The notes: generated by a model from the letters alone, not told the origin. Positions 1-6,730 are shown, numbered from the stretch's first letter. The stretch: DNA of 63,725 bases from Mesorhizobium sp. Root554 (GCF_001427025.1 NZ_LMGA01000001.1:3387971-3451695), one strand, 5' to 3'. Numbers and translations are program-made.

Positions 1-30
1 GATATAGGCATAGGCATTCGACGTCATGAG

Positions 31-462
31 GTTGCGATTGGGCCGCGCCGCGATCCCTGCTAGAACCCATGACGCCGCTTACAGTGGCCCAAGCCAGTTG
101 CGATTGGGCCGCGCCGCGATCCCTGCTAGAACTTTCGTGTTCGGGGCGGACGACCCAGCGGAGTTGCGATTGGGCCGCGCCGCGATCCCTGCTAGAACTC
201 GCAATCCTGTTTCCTTCGACGGTCACAAGTTGCGATTGGGCCGCGCCGCGATCCCTGCTAGAACTATCATTTCGGTATGTCGTTGGCAGATTTCGTTGCG
301 ATTGGGCCGCGCCGCGATCCCTGCTAGAACCAGAACGACAGACGATCCCGCACCATGATCGTTGCGATTGGGCCGCGCCGCGATCCCTGCTAGAACGAGA
401 TACCGTAAGTGTCGCCCTCGTATCGAGTTGCGATTGGGCCGCGCCGCGATCCCTGCTAGAAC
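31..462 (+). CRISPR. Type II-C CRISPR array, 7 repeats, 6 spacers
   Basis: Seven identical 36-bp repeats start at 31, 97, 163, 229, 295, 361 and 427, separated by six unrelated spacers of exactly 30 bp. The repeat begins GTTGCGATTGGG and ends CCCTGCTAGAAC. This matches the type II-C pattern (GTTG at the 5' end, GCTAnAAn at the 3' end), which places the transcribed strand on +. The anti-repeat of the tracrRNA at 5726-5762 is complementary to that strand, and a terminator follows the last repeat on +. The array therefore runs toward the minus-strand cas genes. No repeat is degenerate, as in an active or recently expanded array. Only 30 bp lie left of repeat 1, so the array could extend beyond the window edge. 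Confidence 0.98.
58..66 (+). promoter_or_regulatory. Extended -10 promoter element inside each CRISPR repeat
   Basis: The last nine bases of every repeat read TGCTAGAAC, close to the extended -10 consensus TGnTATAAT. Only repeat 1 is marked; the element recurs every 66 bp through 462. In Neisseria and Campylobacter type II-C arrays, a promoter in the repeat end drives each crRNA separately from within its spacer. By analogy each unit here could be transcribed without a leader. No -35 box is obvious because spacers vary. Confidence 0.55.
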
Positions 463-464
463 TG

Positions 465-499
465 CCCCCGGAAAACCTCTTGTTTTCCGGGGGTTTTTT
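465..499 (+). terminator. Rho-independent terminator of the CRISPR array
   Basis: A perfect 12-bp stem (CCCCCGGAAAAC, 465-476, with GTTTTCCGGGGG, 482-493) with a 5-nt loop is followed by six T. It starts two bases after repeat 7 and has a T-tract only on the + strand. It stops array transcripts before they run into cas2 from the opposite side, which supports the + orientation of the array. Confidence 0.93.
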
Positions 500-577
500 G
501 TGCGTTTAGGTATGAAAAAGTGTCAGTAAAAGTGAGGTTTGGCCGCTTAGTCACGCCATTTTCCCGGCGAATCAGTG

Positions 578-919
578 TCAAAATAGGGTCAGTTGGTCAG
601 GCTTACCCGGCCGGGTCGGCGAAGCGCGGCCGCGAAAGCTCTGGATGCCTTCATATTGTTTGTCCGTAAACCAGATCACCTCGACAGTGCCTGGATCCGG
701 CACGGCGCGACCGATACGCCGGGTGAGCGCCTCGGCCTGCTCCTTGCCTGCCGTGAAACGGATGTAACAGGAGAGCTGCATCATCGAGAATCCCTCGTCG
801 AGCAGGAACAGCCGGAACTTGTTCGCCCGCTTGCGCTCGGCCTTGGTCAATACCGGAAGATCGAAAAGCGCCATGATCCACAAGATGCGATACCCCGACA
901 GCAGCGAGACCTGGTTCAC
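578..919 (-). CDS. cas2: CRISPR-associated endoribonuclease Cas2
   Basis: A 113-aa protein of the Cas2 family, the dimeric partner of Cas1 in spacer integration. The conserved first strand with its acidic residue is visible as MALFDLPVLTKAERK (D20), followed by KFRLFLLDEGFSMMQ and a C-terminal segment containing WFTDKQYEGI. The start chosen is GTG at 919, which overlaps the cas1 stop (GTGA). It adds the N-terminal NQVSLLSGYR segment that alphaproteobacterial Cas2 proteins of this type carry before the first strand. An internal ATG at residue 16 is the alternative. It is the last gene of the minus-strand cas1-cas2 pair and converges on the array terminator. Confidence 0.93.
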   Translation of the reverse strand: MNQVSLLSGYRILWIMALFDLPVLTKAERKRANKFRLFLLDEGFSMMQLSCYIRFTAGKEQAEALTRRIGRAVPDPGTVEVIWFTDKQYEGIQSFRGRASPTRPGKPDQLTLF

Positions 920-1830
920 GGCAAGGCATCGGCTGCAAGCGACGGAATTGGAGAGGCGGGAAAGATGAGTTTTTTGCGCCCGCCTGTGAAGACCTGCGCC
1001 AGCGACACCGCAAGCCGAAAGAGGACATTTGAAAGCGGTGCGGAGCCTTCCGCAGTGACGAAATCGGCGTGCAGCACCTCGGCCAGCCGGCGCTTCGCCG
1101 CCGTATCGAGCCGGTCGACGCCTTCCAGGGTCAGGGCGTGGACCACGAGATCGACGGCAGGACGGAACGGCTCCATGACGTCGTCGGCCAGGCGCAGCGC
1201 GTCGCCCTTGCTGCGGTGCTGCAACGACAAAGAAGGATGCAGCCCGGCGGCGACGATGGCGCGCGCGGTCGCGGCGCGCAGCACCGTATAGCCGTAGTTC
1301 AGCATGGCGTTGGGGCCGTCGCCGTCGCGATGGCGGTAGAATCCCTTGCCGAACATTGCCGGAAAATAGCGCTGGGCGGCCTGCGCCTCGAGATTGTCGG
1401 GATCGCCCGAACGGACGCGCTCGGCAAGCGCACGGATCGGAACCGGATTCGCGCCGGTTCGCTCCAGCGCTGCCGCCTGGGCGAGGATCTTGGCGCGCAC
1501 CAGTTCGGCCCACAGGCGCTTACGCGTCGGCAGGGTGGACTCGGCCTGCGCCTCCATGCGGTCGCCCTGCGCGTGATGGCCGTCCACCGGCAGCAGCCAG
1601 GCGGCGGGGCGGAAATCGGTGCCGCACACCACCAGAGGCGCACCGCGCAAGGCAAGGGCAGCGATGATCTGGCTGGTGAAACTGGCGGCCGGATTGGAAA
1701 GGATCACGGCCTCGATGTCGTCGAGCGGTACTTTCCCCAAAGGTCCGTCCGGCCCGGCGACAGTCAGGAAACCGCGGTCGAGCGAAAGTCTTCTGCCTTC
1801 ACCTTCGATTTCGACGATCCGTCCCAGCAT
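916..1830 (-). CDS. cas1: CRISPR-associated endonuclease Cas1 (type II)
   Basis: A 304-aa integrase of the spacer acquisition complex, usual length for type II Cas1. Metal-binding residues are all present: E148 in NLEAQAAQRYFPAMFG, H205 in LSLQHRSKGD, and D216/D217 and E220 in LADDVMEPFRP. An open frame continues upstream to 1989, but that stretch translates the degenerate repeat and terminator. The ATG at 1830, with MLGRIVEIEG as N-terminus and a GGAG about 10 bases upstream, is the real start. Stop and cas2 start overlap. The terminator at 1926-1955 separates cas1 from cas9, so cas1-cas2 probably depend on read-through or their own promoter. Confidence 0.96.
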   Translation of the reverse strand: MLGRIVEIEGEGRRLSLDRGFLTVAGPDGPLGKVPLDDIEAVILSNPAASFTSQIIAALALRGAPLVVCGTDFRPAAWLLPVDGHHAQGDRMEAQAESTLPTRKRLWAELVRAKILAQAAALERTGANPVPIRALAERVRSGDPDNLEAQAAQRYFPAMFGKGFYRHRDGDGPNAMLNYGYTVLRAATARAIVAAGLHPSLSLQHRSKGDALRLADDVMEPFRPAVDLVVHALTLEGVDRLDTAAKRRLAEVLHADFVTAEGSAPLSNVLFRLAVSLAQVFTGGRKKLIFPASPIPSLAADALP

Positions 1831-1925
1831 GGCACAGTTCTCCGTGGAGGAGCGCCACGCCGGCACAGTTTTGCTGCCGGCATTGCCCCTTGGAGAGGTA
1901 ACCGGCAAGGAAAGTGCCAAGTGAG

Positions 1926-1955
1926 AAAAAACCCGCCGGGCGGACCCGGCGGGTT
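1926..1955 (-). terminator. Terminator between cas9 and cas1
   Basis: On the minus strand a perfect 9-bp GC stem (CCCGCCGGG with CCCGGCGGG, extended by A-T pairs) with loop TCCG ends in six T (complement of 1926-1931). It starts directly at the end of the degenerate repeat, as the array terminator does after repeat 7. It should end transcripts coming from the cas9 side or from the crRNA-like element. Confidence 0.88.
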
Positions 1956-2020
1956 GTTCTAGAAGGATAGCGGCATGACCCAACCGCAACTCTCTACATT
2001 CACTCGGCCAACTTCGAGAT
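1926..2020 (-). ncRNA. crRNA-like RNA: pseudo-spacer plus degenerate CRISPR repeat (CreA-like candidate)
   Basis: On the minus strand 1990-1956 is a 35-nt copy of the array repeat, identical at 29 of 36 aligned positions with one deletion. The first six bases and the last seven (CTAGAAC) are intact, so pairing with tracrRNA is preserved. The TG of the extended -10 is lost (TTCTAGAAC). A terminator follows at once. The 30 nt upstream (complement of 1991-2020) occupy the spacer position. They match 2168-2197 at 19 of 30 positions, with the nine repeat-proximal bases ATGTAGAGA all matched. This is the geometry of CreA antitoxin RNAs and of regulatory scaRNA-like RNAs. A clear promoter was not found between 2021 and 2095; it may be co-transcribed with the tRNA-like element. 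Confidence 0.62.
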
Positions 2021-2095
2021 CGTGAGAGCGGCTAACGTGGCTACCCCAATTAAGTGAGCTATAAACCAATTTAGGGTCGACAATGCTTTTTCATT

Positions 2096-2169
2096 CGTGA
2101 CGACGGGAGTCGAACCCATAACCGCCTGTCTCAGAATGCAGGGCGCTCTTCCTGTTGAGCTACGTCACG
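2096..2169 (-). tRNA. tRNA-like element with abnormal anticodon arm (possible CreT-like RNA or tRNA pseudogene)
   Basis: The minus strand from 2169 folds as a tRNA. It has a 7-bp acceptor stem (CGTGACG with CGTCACG), TA at positions 8-9, a D-arm GCTC/GAGC with GG in its loop, and a T-arm ATGGG-TTCGACT-CCCGT with the canonical TTCGA loop. The anticodon arm is wrong: only CCTG/CAGG pairs, around a 10-nt loop (CATTCTGAGA). No CCA is encoded (the discriminator position is A, followed by ATG). It would not decode normally. It lies between cas9 and cas1, on the same strand as and upstream of the crRNA-like RNA. It could be a decayed tRNA left by integration, or a selected tRNA mimic. Confidence 0.55.
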
Positions 2170-2197
2170 CAGGAAGTGCGCTTATGGGATGTAGAGA
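2168..2197 (+). promoter_or_regulatory. Predicted partial target site of the crRNA-like RNA, at the 5' end of the tRNA-like element
   Basis: Compared in register with the pseudo-spacer (complement of 1991-2020), this 30-nt stretch agrees at 19 positions: nine contiguous bases at the PAM-proximal end (2189-2197), GAAGT at 2173-2177, and five others. It abuts position 1 of the tRNA-like element, so bound Cas9 would sit on its promoter. The 3' flank where a PAM would lie begins AAGCAATAAT. Weak promoter boxes for the tRNA-like transcript are TTGGTC (2220-2215) and TCTCTA (2197-2192) on the minus strand. Confidence 0.5.
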
Positions 2198-2249
2198 AAG
2201 CAATAATCGGATCAGACCAAGTGAGAATATTTAGTGATCCAGAAATGTT

Positions 2250-5200
2250 TTATGTGTTTGAAATGCGCTTGGTCACCCTTCCCAATTCATCCACCTTGAC
2301 CGCCACGCAGCCGCGCTCCTTGAGTTTGCCGATGTTGGCGAAGTCCCAGCGGAAGGGATCGTCGGCGTCCTGGTGGCGCTTTTGCAAGTCGCCGCCCTCA
2401 TTGTGCTCGGTAAGCAGTACGAGGTTGGATTTCATCCAGATTTGCTGCACAAATTTGACGAGGCGCACGCCTGAACTTTCCAACTCCACCGCGTCACCTT
2501 TGTGCAGACGCATCACCAGCTTGCCGCCCAGTTTCTCGCGCTCCCACTGCGGCCGGAAGTCCTTCTGGTTGGCTTCAAAAACGGTGACGGCAAAGCCTTT
2601 CCATGCGCCGTCGCGCATTTGCACGACATCGACATGGTGGTTTTCGCCGGGTGCGACGGCCTTATAGGCCTTGTCTGTTTGCCGGTCGTGGATCGTCACC
2701 GCGCTCATGTCCTCCTTGCCGACGCGGATGCGACGCATCCCTTGCGCCTTGGCGAAGGTATCGAGCGCTGCGGCAAAGCCCTTGGCGTCGGAAACCTTGC
2801 CCCTGGCGTCGCGAGACGGCGCCACCGCGGCCTGCATCGCCTTGCGAAGTCCTGCGTCGCGAATACGGTCGACCTCGCCGGGCGTCAGGTCTACCAGCAG
2901 CTTGCGGCGCACGAGATTGCCGATCTCTTCCGCCTCGGCCTCGTCGCCGACGATGCCGTAGGCGGTGTCTTCATGCAGCGCGCCCTGCTTGCCGTGCTCG
3001 GGCTTGTTAGAGACGACGACGCGGTCCACCACCGACCGCACGGCGTCACGGAAATTGTCGAAAGGCCAGGGCACCTTGCCGACCACGTCGTCATAGTCGC
3101 TTTGCTCGGCCTTGCCGGCCAACGTGTTCAACTCGAGCAGCAGGCTGCGCGTCATGGCGCCGATGGTGATGGCGTCTATCGCGTGGTGCCGGTGGTCGGT
3201 GCGGTCTTTGAGGTTGTCGTCGGAGAGGATCGAATTCAGCCCCCACTTGCCGCGCAGCAAGCTGGTCAGCGCGCCGGGCGTGACGTAGACCGCGTCGGGG
3301 TCGCAGATCTTGCCGAGATAGGCCTTGGCCAGCCGCGACATGTGCTTGGTCTCGTTGAGGTGACGGGCCTGGAAACCGGTGGTGAGGCCCATCTGCTCCA
3401 GCGTGGTCTTGTCCATCTTGCCTGAGGTGCGCGCCTCGAAGACGTCCATCGCGTCCTCGCGGAAGCGCCAGCGCTTGTTGGGCGGCAGCTTTTCGGCATT
3501 GGCGGCAATGTCCGGCCATTTCGGATCGGCGTGAAAGGCTTCCCAAGGCGTCTTGCCGCGCTTGATGCGGTTGATGGTGCGGAAGCACAGAACCTTGTTG
3601 GCGGCGCTGTCGTCCAGCGTGCGCGAGCGCGGCAGGACGTGCTCGATCTCGATTTCCGGGCTGAAAAGCTGCGTGATGCCGATCGGATCGAGCGTGAACG
3701 GGCAATGCGCCACGCCGTTGCCGGCGCGTTGCTGTTCATCGTAGAGTTTCAGCCGTGCCCGATTCTCGCCGTTGTTGTCCTGCCCCAGTTCCACCAGTTT
3801 CTTAGTACGCTTTTCGTTCGCCTCGCGGTTGTCGCGGTTGCGGCGCTGTTCCTGCTCCTTCTCGCGCGCCGACATCTTCAGGTCGCGCGCCAGTTCGACG
3901 ACGATCTGGTCGGGCGGGCCGAAGCGTTCGATCAGCGCGTTCACGAGTCGGCGCAACTGGTTGAGACCGATATGCACCGACGGGTTCATGATGCGGCCGT
4001 AGAATTTCGCCTCGTCCTTGCGGTCGGCCGGGTCCATCATGCCGGGCAGGATGTGGCGCTGCAGCACCTTGCCGTAATAGGGCAGGGCATCGAGAATTTC
4101 GCCGTCGCGCTCATCGGAATGGTGCCAGTCCTTGCCCAGCCTCTCGCCGGCGCGGCGAACCGCCTTGTCGTAGGTGACGACGAAGCCGTTTTCGTCGCGC
4201 GAGTCGATCAGTGCCTGGAGGATCGCGGCGTTGGCGGTTGGCCCCAGCCGCGAATAGCCGTCGGGCAGCGGGATCGAGGCGGCGTTGCGCGCCTGCACTG
4301 CGCTCAGGCCGTCCTCGGTCATTAACCGGGCGACCAGTTTGTCGTCGTCGGTCGCTTCGAGCAGTTTTTTTACGAAGGCGTCCTTGCCCGACCACGACAA
4401 TGCGCGCCAGCGCGGACCGTAATGGTCGTCTTGGACGAGCAGGCGGTTGGTGCGCAAGTCGACCAACCCTTCCTCGCCCATTTCCTCGAAATTGATCCTG
4501 ACCTCACCGCCGAGACGCAGCGCCTTGCGGAATTCAGTCTTAAAGGCCAACCCTTTGGTCTTGCTGACCTTGATCTTCGTCAGGCCGCAATGCAGCAGCG
4601 CTGTCGCCAAATCGTCGCGTTCGGAGGATTTTAGCGGGCGGTCCGTGCCGGAGCCGGTGGAAAGGCGGATATGGCCCAGCCGTTCGTAGATCTCGCGCGC
4701 CTGCACGGAAGGCAGCGCCTTGGGCAGTCGGCTTTCCTTTTCGCCAGCCGCGTATTCGAAAGTGCAAAGGCCGATTAACGGCGGCTTCAGTTCGCGCTGC
4801 CGAAACAGGATCGATCTGATCTTGTCGCCTGCTTCCCGCGTAAGCAGCATTGGATGATGGCGGGCCTGGGCTTCCCAGAGCGCGTCGAACTCATGGCACA
4901 GCATTTCGCGTGTCGGATAGAATTCGTAGAGCGCGGTCGCGCCCTGGCCTTCGAGGCGGATGCGGGTCGGCTGGCGTAGCTTTGCGGCGCGCAGATCCGG
5001 CTTCCCTTTGGCCGGGTCGTGCGCTTTCAAAACGGCCTGCCGTTTCATGTCGGGGTCGCGATGACGCCGCCACAGGAATTCGCCGAAGGTGCGCGCGTTT
5101 TCGTCCTCGAATTTTTTTGCAAGCGCGGCGGAAGCCGTCGCGATCTTGCCCTTGTCCCTGTCGTCGCTTTTGCGGTCTGTCTTGCGATTCGACTTGAAGC

Positions 5201-5606
5201 CGCGGCGCTGATGCAGATGGAAAATTGCGCGACCGAGTTCATGCGGTGCCAGCGCCTTGTCCAGCCCGGCGGCGCGAAGCTGATAGGGATCGAGGTCTGC
5301 CAGCGCCTTGCGCTCCTTCTCGCTGGCAGGCATCAAGCCGGCCTCGATCAATGCCGCGACCAGCGCCTCGCGCCGCAGCACGAAGCGGTCGCGGCGCTTG
5401 CGCGCCTGCCGCGGAATGCGCCGCATCGTCGCCAGCGACTGCCCGTCCTTCGGGTTGCGGCCGTCCTTGAACAGGCGCACGCCGGCGCCGAGCAGTTCCA
5501 GCGGCGCATCCTTCTCGCCGAAGATGCCCTTGGGGTCGCGACCCGTGCGCCAGACGGCCCAGCCTATGGAGTTCGTGCCGATGTCGAAGGAATAGCGCGT
5601 GCCCAT
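2250..5606 (-). CDS. cas9: CRISPR-associated endonuclease Cas9 (type II-C)
   Basis: A 1118-aa RNA-guided nuclease with all catalytic parts intact. These are RuvC-I with D8 in SFDIGTNSIGWAV, an arginine-rich bridge helix (about 61-80), RuvC-II with E571 in VVELARD, HNH with H656 in EIEIEHVLPRSR and N670, and RuvC-III with HHAIDA (H807/H808, D811). The length, the absence of csn2 or cas4, and the order cas9-cas1-cas2 indicate subtype II-C. An open frame runs upstream to 5735, but ATG 5606 gives the normal family N-terminus (MGTRYSFDIG) and has an AGGGG upstream. It is divergent from the tracrRNA gene. Promoter candidates are TTGTCA boxes in the 15-bp direct repeats at 5660-5689. Confidence 0.98.
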   Translation of the reverse strand: MGTRYSFDIGTNSIGWAVWRTGRDPKGIFGEKDAPLELLGAGVRLFKDGRNPKDGQSLATMRRIPRQARKRRDRFVLRREALVAALIEAGLMPASEKERKALADLDPYQLRAAGLDKALAPHELGRAIFHLHQRRGFKSNRKTDRKSDDRDKGKIATASAALAKKFEDENARTFGEFLWRRHRDPDMKRQAVLKAHDPAKGKPDLRAAKLRQPTRIRLEGQGATALYEFYPTREMLCHEFDALWEAQARHHPMLLTREAGDKIRSILFRQRELKPPLIGLCTFEYAAGEKESRLPKALPSVQAREIYERLGHIRLSTGSGTDRPLKSSERDDLATALLHCGLTKIKVSKTKGLAFKTEFRKALRLGGEVRINFEEMGEEGLVDLRTNRLLVQDDHYGPRWRALSWSGKDAFVKKLLEATDDDKLVARLMTEDGLSAVQARNAASIPLPDGYSRLGPTANAAILQALIDSRDENGFVVTYDKAVRRAGERLGKDWHHSDERDGEILDALPYYGKVLQRHILPGMMDPADRKDEAKFYGRIMNPSVHIGLNQLRRLVNALIERFGPPDQIVVELARDLKMSAREKEQEQRRNRDNREANEKRTKKLVELGQDNNGENRARLKLYDEQQRAGNGVAHCPFTLDPIGITQLFSPEIEIEHVLPRSRTLDDSAANKVLCFRTINRIKRGKTPWEAFHADPKWPDIAANAEKLPPNKRWRFREDAMDVFEARTSGKMDKTTLEQMGLTTGFQARHLNETKHMSRLAKAYLGKICDPDAVYVTPGALTSLLRGKWGLNSILSDDNLKDRTDHRHHAIDAITIGAMTRSLLLELNTLAGKAEQSDYDDVVGKVPWPFDNFRDAVRSVVDRVVVSNKPEHGKQGALHEDTAYGIVGDEAEAEEIGNLVRRKLLVDLTPGEVDRIRDAGLRKAMQAAVAPSRDARGKVSDAKGFAAALDTFAKAQGMRRIRVGKEDMSAVTIHDRQTDKAYKAVAPGENHHVDVVQMRDGAWKGFAVTVFEANQKDFRPQWEREKLGGKLVMRLHKGDAVELESSGVRLVKFVQQIWMKSNLVLLTEHNEGGDLQKRHQDADDPFRWDFANIGKLKERGCVAVKVDELGRVTKRISNT

Positions 5607-5659
5607 CCCGTGCCCCTGTTCTTGTTTTTCCCCATTCCCAATAACCGCTTCATCCGCGA

Positions 5660-5689
5660 GATGACAAGACAGAGGATGACAAGACAGGG
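5660..5689. repeat. Tandem 15-bp direct repeat in the cas9/tracrRNA intergenic region
   Basis: Two adjacent copies of GATGACAAGACAGRG (5660-5674 and 5675-5689) differ at one base. On the minus strand each copy contains TTGTCA, a -35-like hexamer facing cas9. The cas9-proximal copy lies 17-18 bp before TTATTG/TATTGG. The pair may be a duplicated -35 region or a repressor site. Confidence 0.6.
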
Positions 5690-5690
5690 C

Positions 5691-5719
5691 TTGCACCATG
5701 GCGAGGCGTTGGCTATCTT
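5691..5719 (+). promoter_or_regulatory. tracrRNA promoter
   Basis: TTGCAC (5691-5696), a 17-bp spacer and TATCTT (5714-5719) make a sigma-70-type promoter. The expected start, seven bases after the -10, is 5726, exactly the first base of the anti-repeat. Confidence 0.75.
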
Positions 5720-5725
5720 TAGGAC

Positions 5726-5808
5726 GTTCTAGCAAGGATCGCGGCGTGGCCTCTCCGTTAACAAGGCTTCATGCCACCAGATAAAGGCGGGCTCCGGTCC
5801 GCCTTTTT
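5726..5808 (+). ncRNA. tracrRNA
   Basis: Positions 5726-5762 are a full-length anti-repeat. They reproduce the reverse complement of the array repeat with one base change at 5735 (GTTCTAGCAAGG instead of AGGG), one G-U-compatible change, and an internal loop where CCAATCGC becomes CTCTCCGTT, before the closing AAC. A small hairpin follows (GGC-TTCAT-GCC, 5765-5775) in the nexus position, then a terminator. At about 83 nt and divergent from cas9, it has the expected size and place of a type II-C tracrRNA. It pairs with crRNA for processing by RNase III and loading into Cas9. The orientation of this RNA fixes the + orientation of the array. Confidence 0.92.
5783..5808 (+). terminator. tracrRNA terminator
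   Basis: An 8-bp stem (AAAGGCGG, 5783-5790, with CCGCCTTT, 5799-5806) around an 8-nt loop ends in TTTTT (5804-5808). Confidence 0.9.
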
Positions 5809-5975
5809 GCTTCTCGATGTGATCTGGGCGCCGTTTCAATAGCATACGTAGCTTACGGCAGGCTCTGCGAACGGCTTACGAGTTTGTTACAGATCTAGCG
5901 CAGAGGAAGCGCCAATCTCAGCTGAAACGACTGCAAAGCCCTAGATGTGAACTCGATCGGGCCACAGCGAAGTCG

Positions 5976-6206
5976 ATGTTGAGGTTCTCGACGTGGTTCC
6001 AGCTCTACCTGGCGCTGCGTCCGCCGGTCCCGTTGACTGCCGACGATATCATGGAAACCTTCGACGGGTCGCGGTCGGAAGAGGTGTTCCGACTGCTTTG
6101 GCAGATGGCGTCCGTCGGGCAGGTGAGCTATCTTATGCACCCCCGTCACCTGTGCGACATAGCGCGCCAGGCCGTGCCGGCAGCCAGGGTGCATGAGATT
6201 TCATAG
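5976..6206 (+). pseudogene. Fragment of a YhaN-type AAA ATPase (C-terminus)
   Basis: The 76-aa open frame resembles the last part of large SMC-like YhaN/AAA family ATPases. It contains QLYLALR, then a Walker B-like stretch (LTADDIMETFD), then RLLWQMASVGQVSYL and HLCDIARQAVP. About 15 residues that normally separate QLYLALR from the Walker B strand are missing, and the usual THH before HL has become MHP. No upstream part of the protein is present. This is a decayed remnant next to the left tRNA fragment. The 167 bp between it and the tracrRNA terminator hold nothing I recognise. Confidence 0.6.
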
Positions 6207-6365
6207 GCTAGATAAAAGCGTCTTTTGGCGAGCGGTCGGGTTATTAAAAGCCAGGCTATTCGATGTGCTAACCGGTTTGCAGCCGCGTCGCTAAGTATTG
6301 ATCTATTTGATGCGTATTGCTGGCGTGTTTGCAAAAATACGGCTTTAATTACAACAACTTACACA

Positions 6366-6413
6366 AGACTACGAATCTGGGGGGCAGGAGTTCGAATCTC
6401 TTCGGGCGCGCCA
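6366..6413 (+). repeat. tRNA 3'-half fragment, probable attachment-site remnant (left)
   Basis: The sequence reads like the 3' half of a tRNA: a loop CTACGAA with ACG in the anticodon position (tRNA-Arg-like), the T-arm AGGAG-TTCGAAT-CTCTT, the acceptor strand CGGGCGC, G and an encoded CCA at 6411-6413. The 5' half is absent; the bases before AGACTACG do not complete the anticodon stem. A second, more decayed copy in the same orientation lies at 31843-31888. Confidence 0.7.
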
Positions 6414-6730
6414 TACTGTTTCCACGACTTGGCATCTTTTTCGGCCAACTGCGGCGCTTTGGTTTGCGGACGGTTTGCAATCCGTGCTTGATGCTTTTCC
6501 CAAAACGGTCAACTGCTTTGCTCGCCAGGATGCGGTTGTCAATCGGCCCTCAATATGCCCCCCGGATCGGGGCGTAAGAGGACCTCGGTGGCTCGTGCTT
6601 GCGCCTGATGCCGGTTGCCATCACCGTCATAGGCACTGCGCAAGTCATCGCGCAGGATCCAGCCTGCCGGCGCGACATGGGAACCGGCCAACGGCTGTGT
6701 CTGCCTTGGTGCCGAGCTTCTGGTTAATCC
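6414..6730. other. Intergenic, no gene recognised
   Basis: About 320 bp between the tRNA fragment and the 3' end of the autotransporter gene. Short open frames exist, but none has a credible start, ribosome site or recognisable product. Confidence 0.5.

Noticed and set aside
67..426. Self-targeting spacers
   Set aside because: By eye none of the six spacers matches another part of the window; a database search of the whole genome and phages would be needed.
26..509. Open frames of 110 and 146 aa across the array
   Set aside because: They translate the CRISPR repeats (recurring RLGRAAIPART and CDWAAPRSLLE) and have no gene-like features.
593..1962. Large plus-strand frames opposite cas1 and cas2
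   Set aside because: High-GC shadows of minus-strand genes with recognised catalytic residues; no ribosome sites or families.
916..1989. 357-aa version of Cas1
   Set aside because: The extra 53 residues are encoded by the terminator and degenerate repeat; Cas1 similarity starts at the ATG at 1830.
1956..1990. Degenerate repeat as the tracrRNA anti-repeat
   Set aside because: A better, full-length anti-repeat with promoter, nexus hairpin and terminator lies at 5726-5808. At 1956-1990 no nexus-like structure follows on +, and on - the element has repeat, not anti-repeat, polarity.
2502..3425. 307-aa plus-strand frame opposite cas9
   Set aside because: Antisense shadow; low-complexity composition typical of the reverse frame.
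6366..6413. Functional tRNA-Arg
   Set aside because: The 5' acceptor strand and D-arm are missing and the anticodon stem is incomplete.
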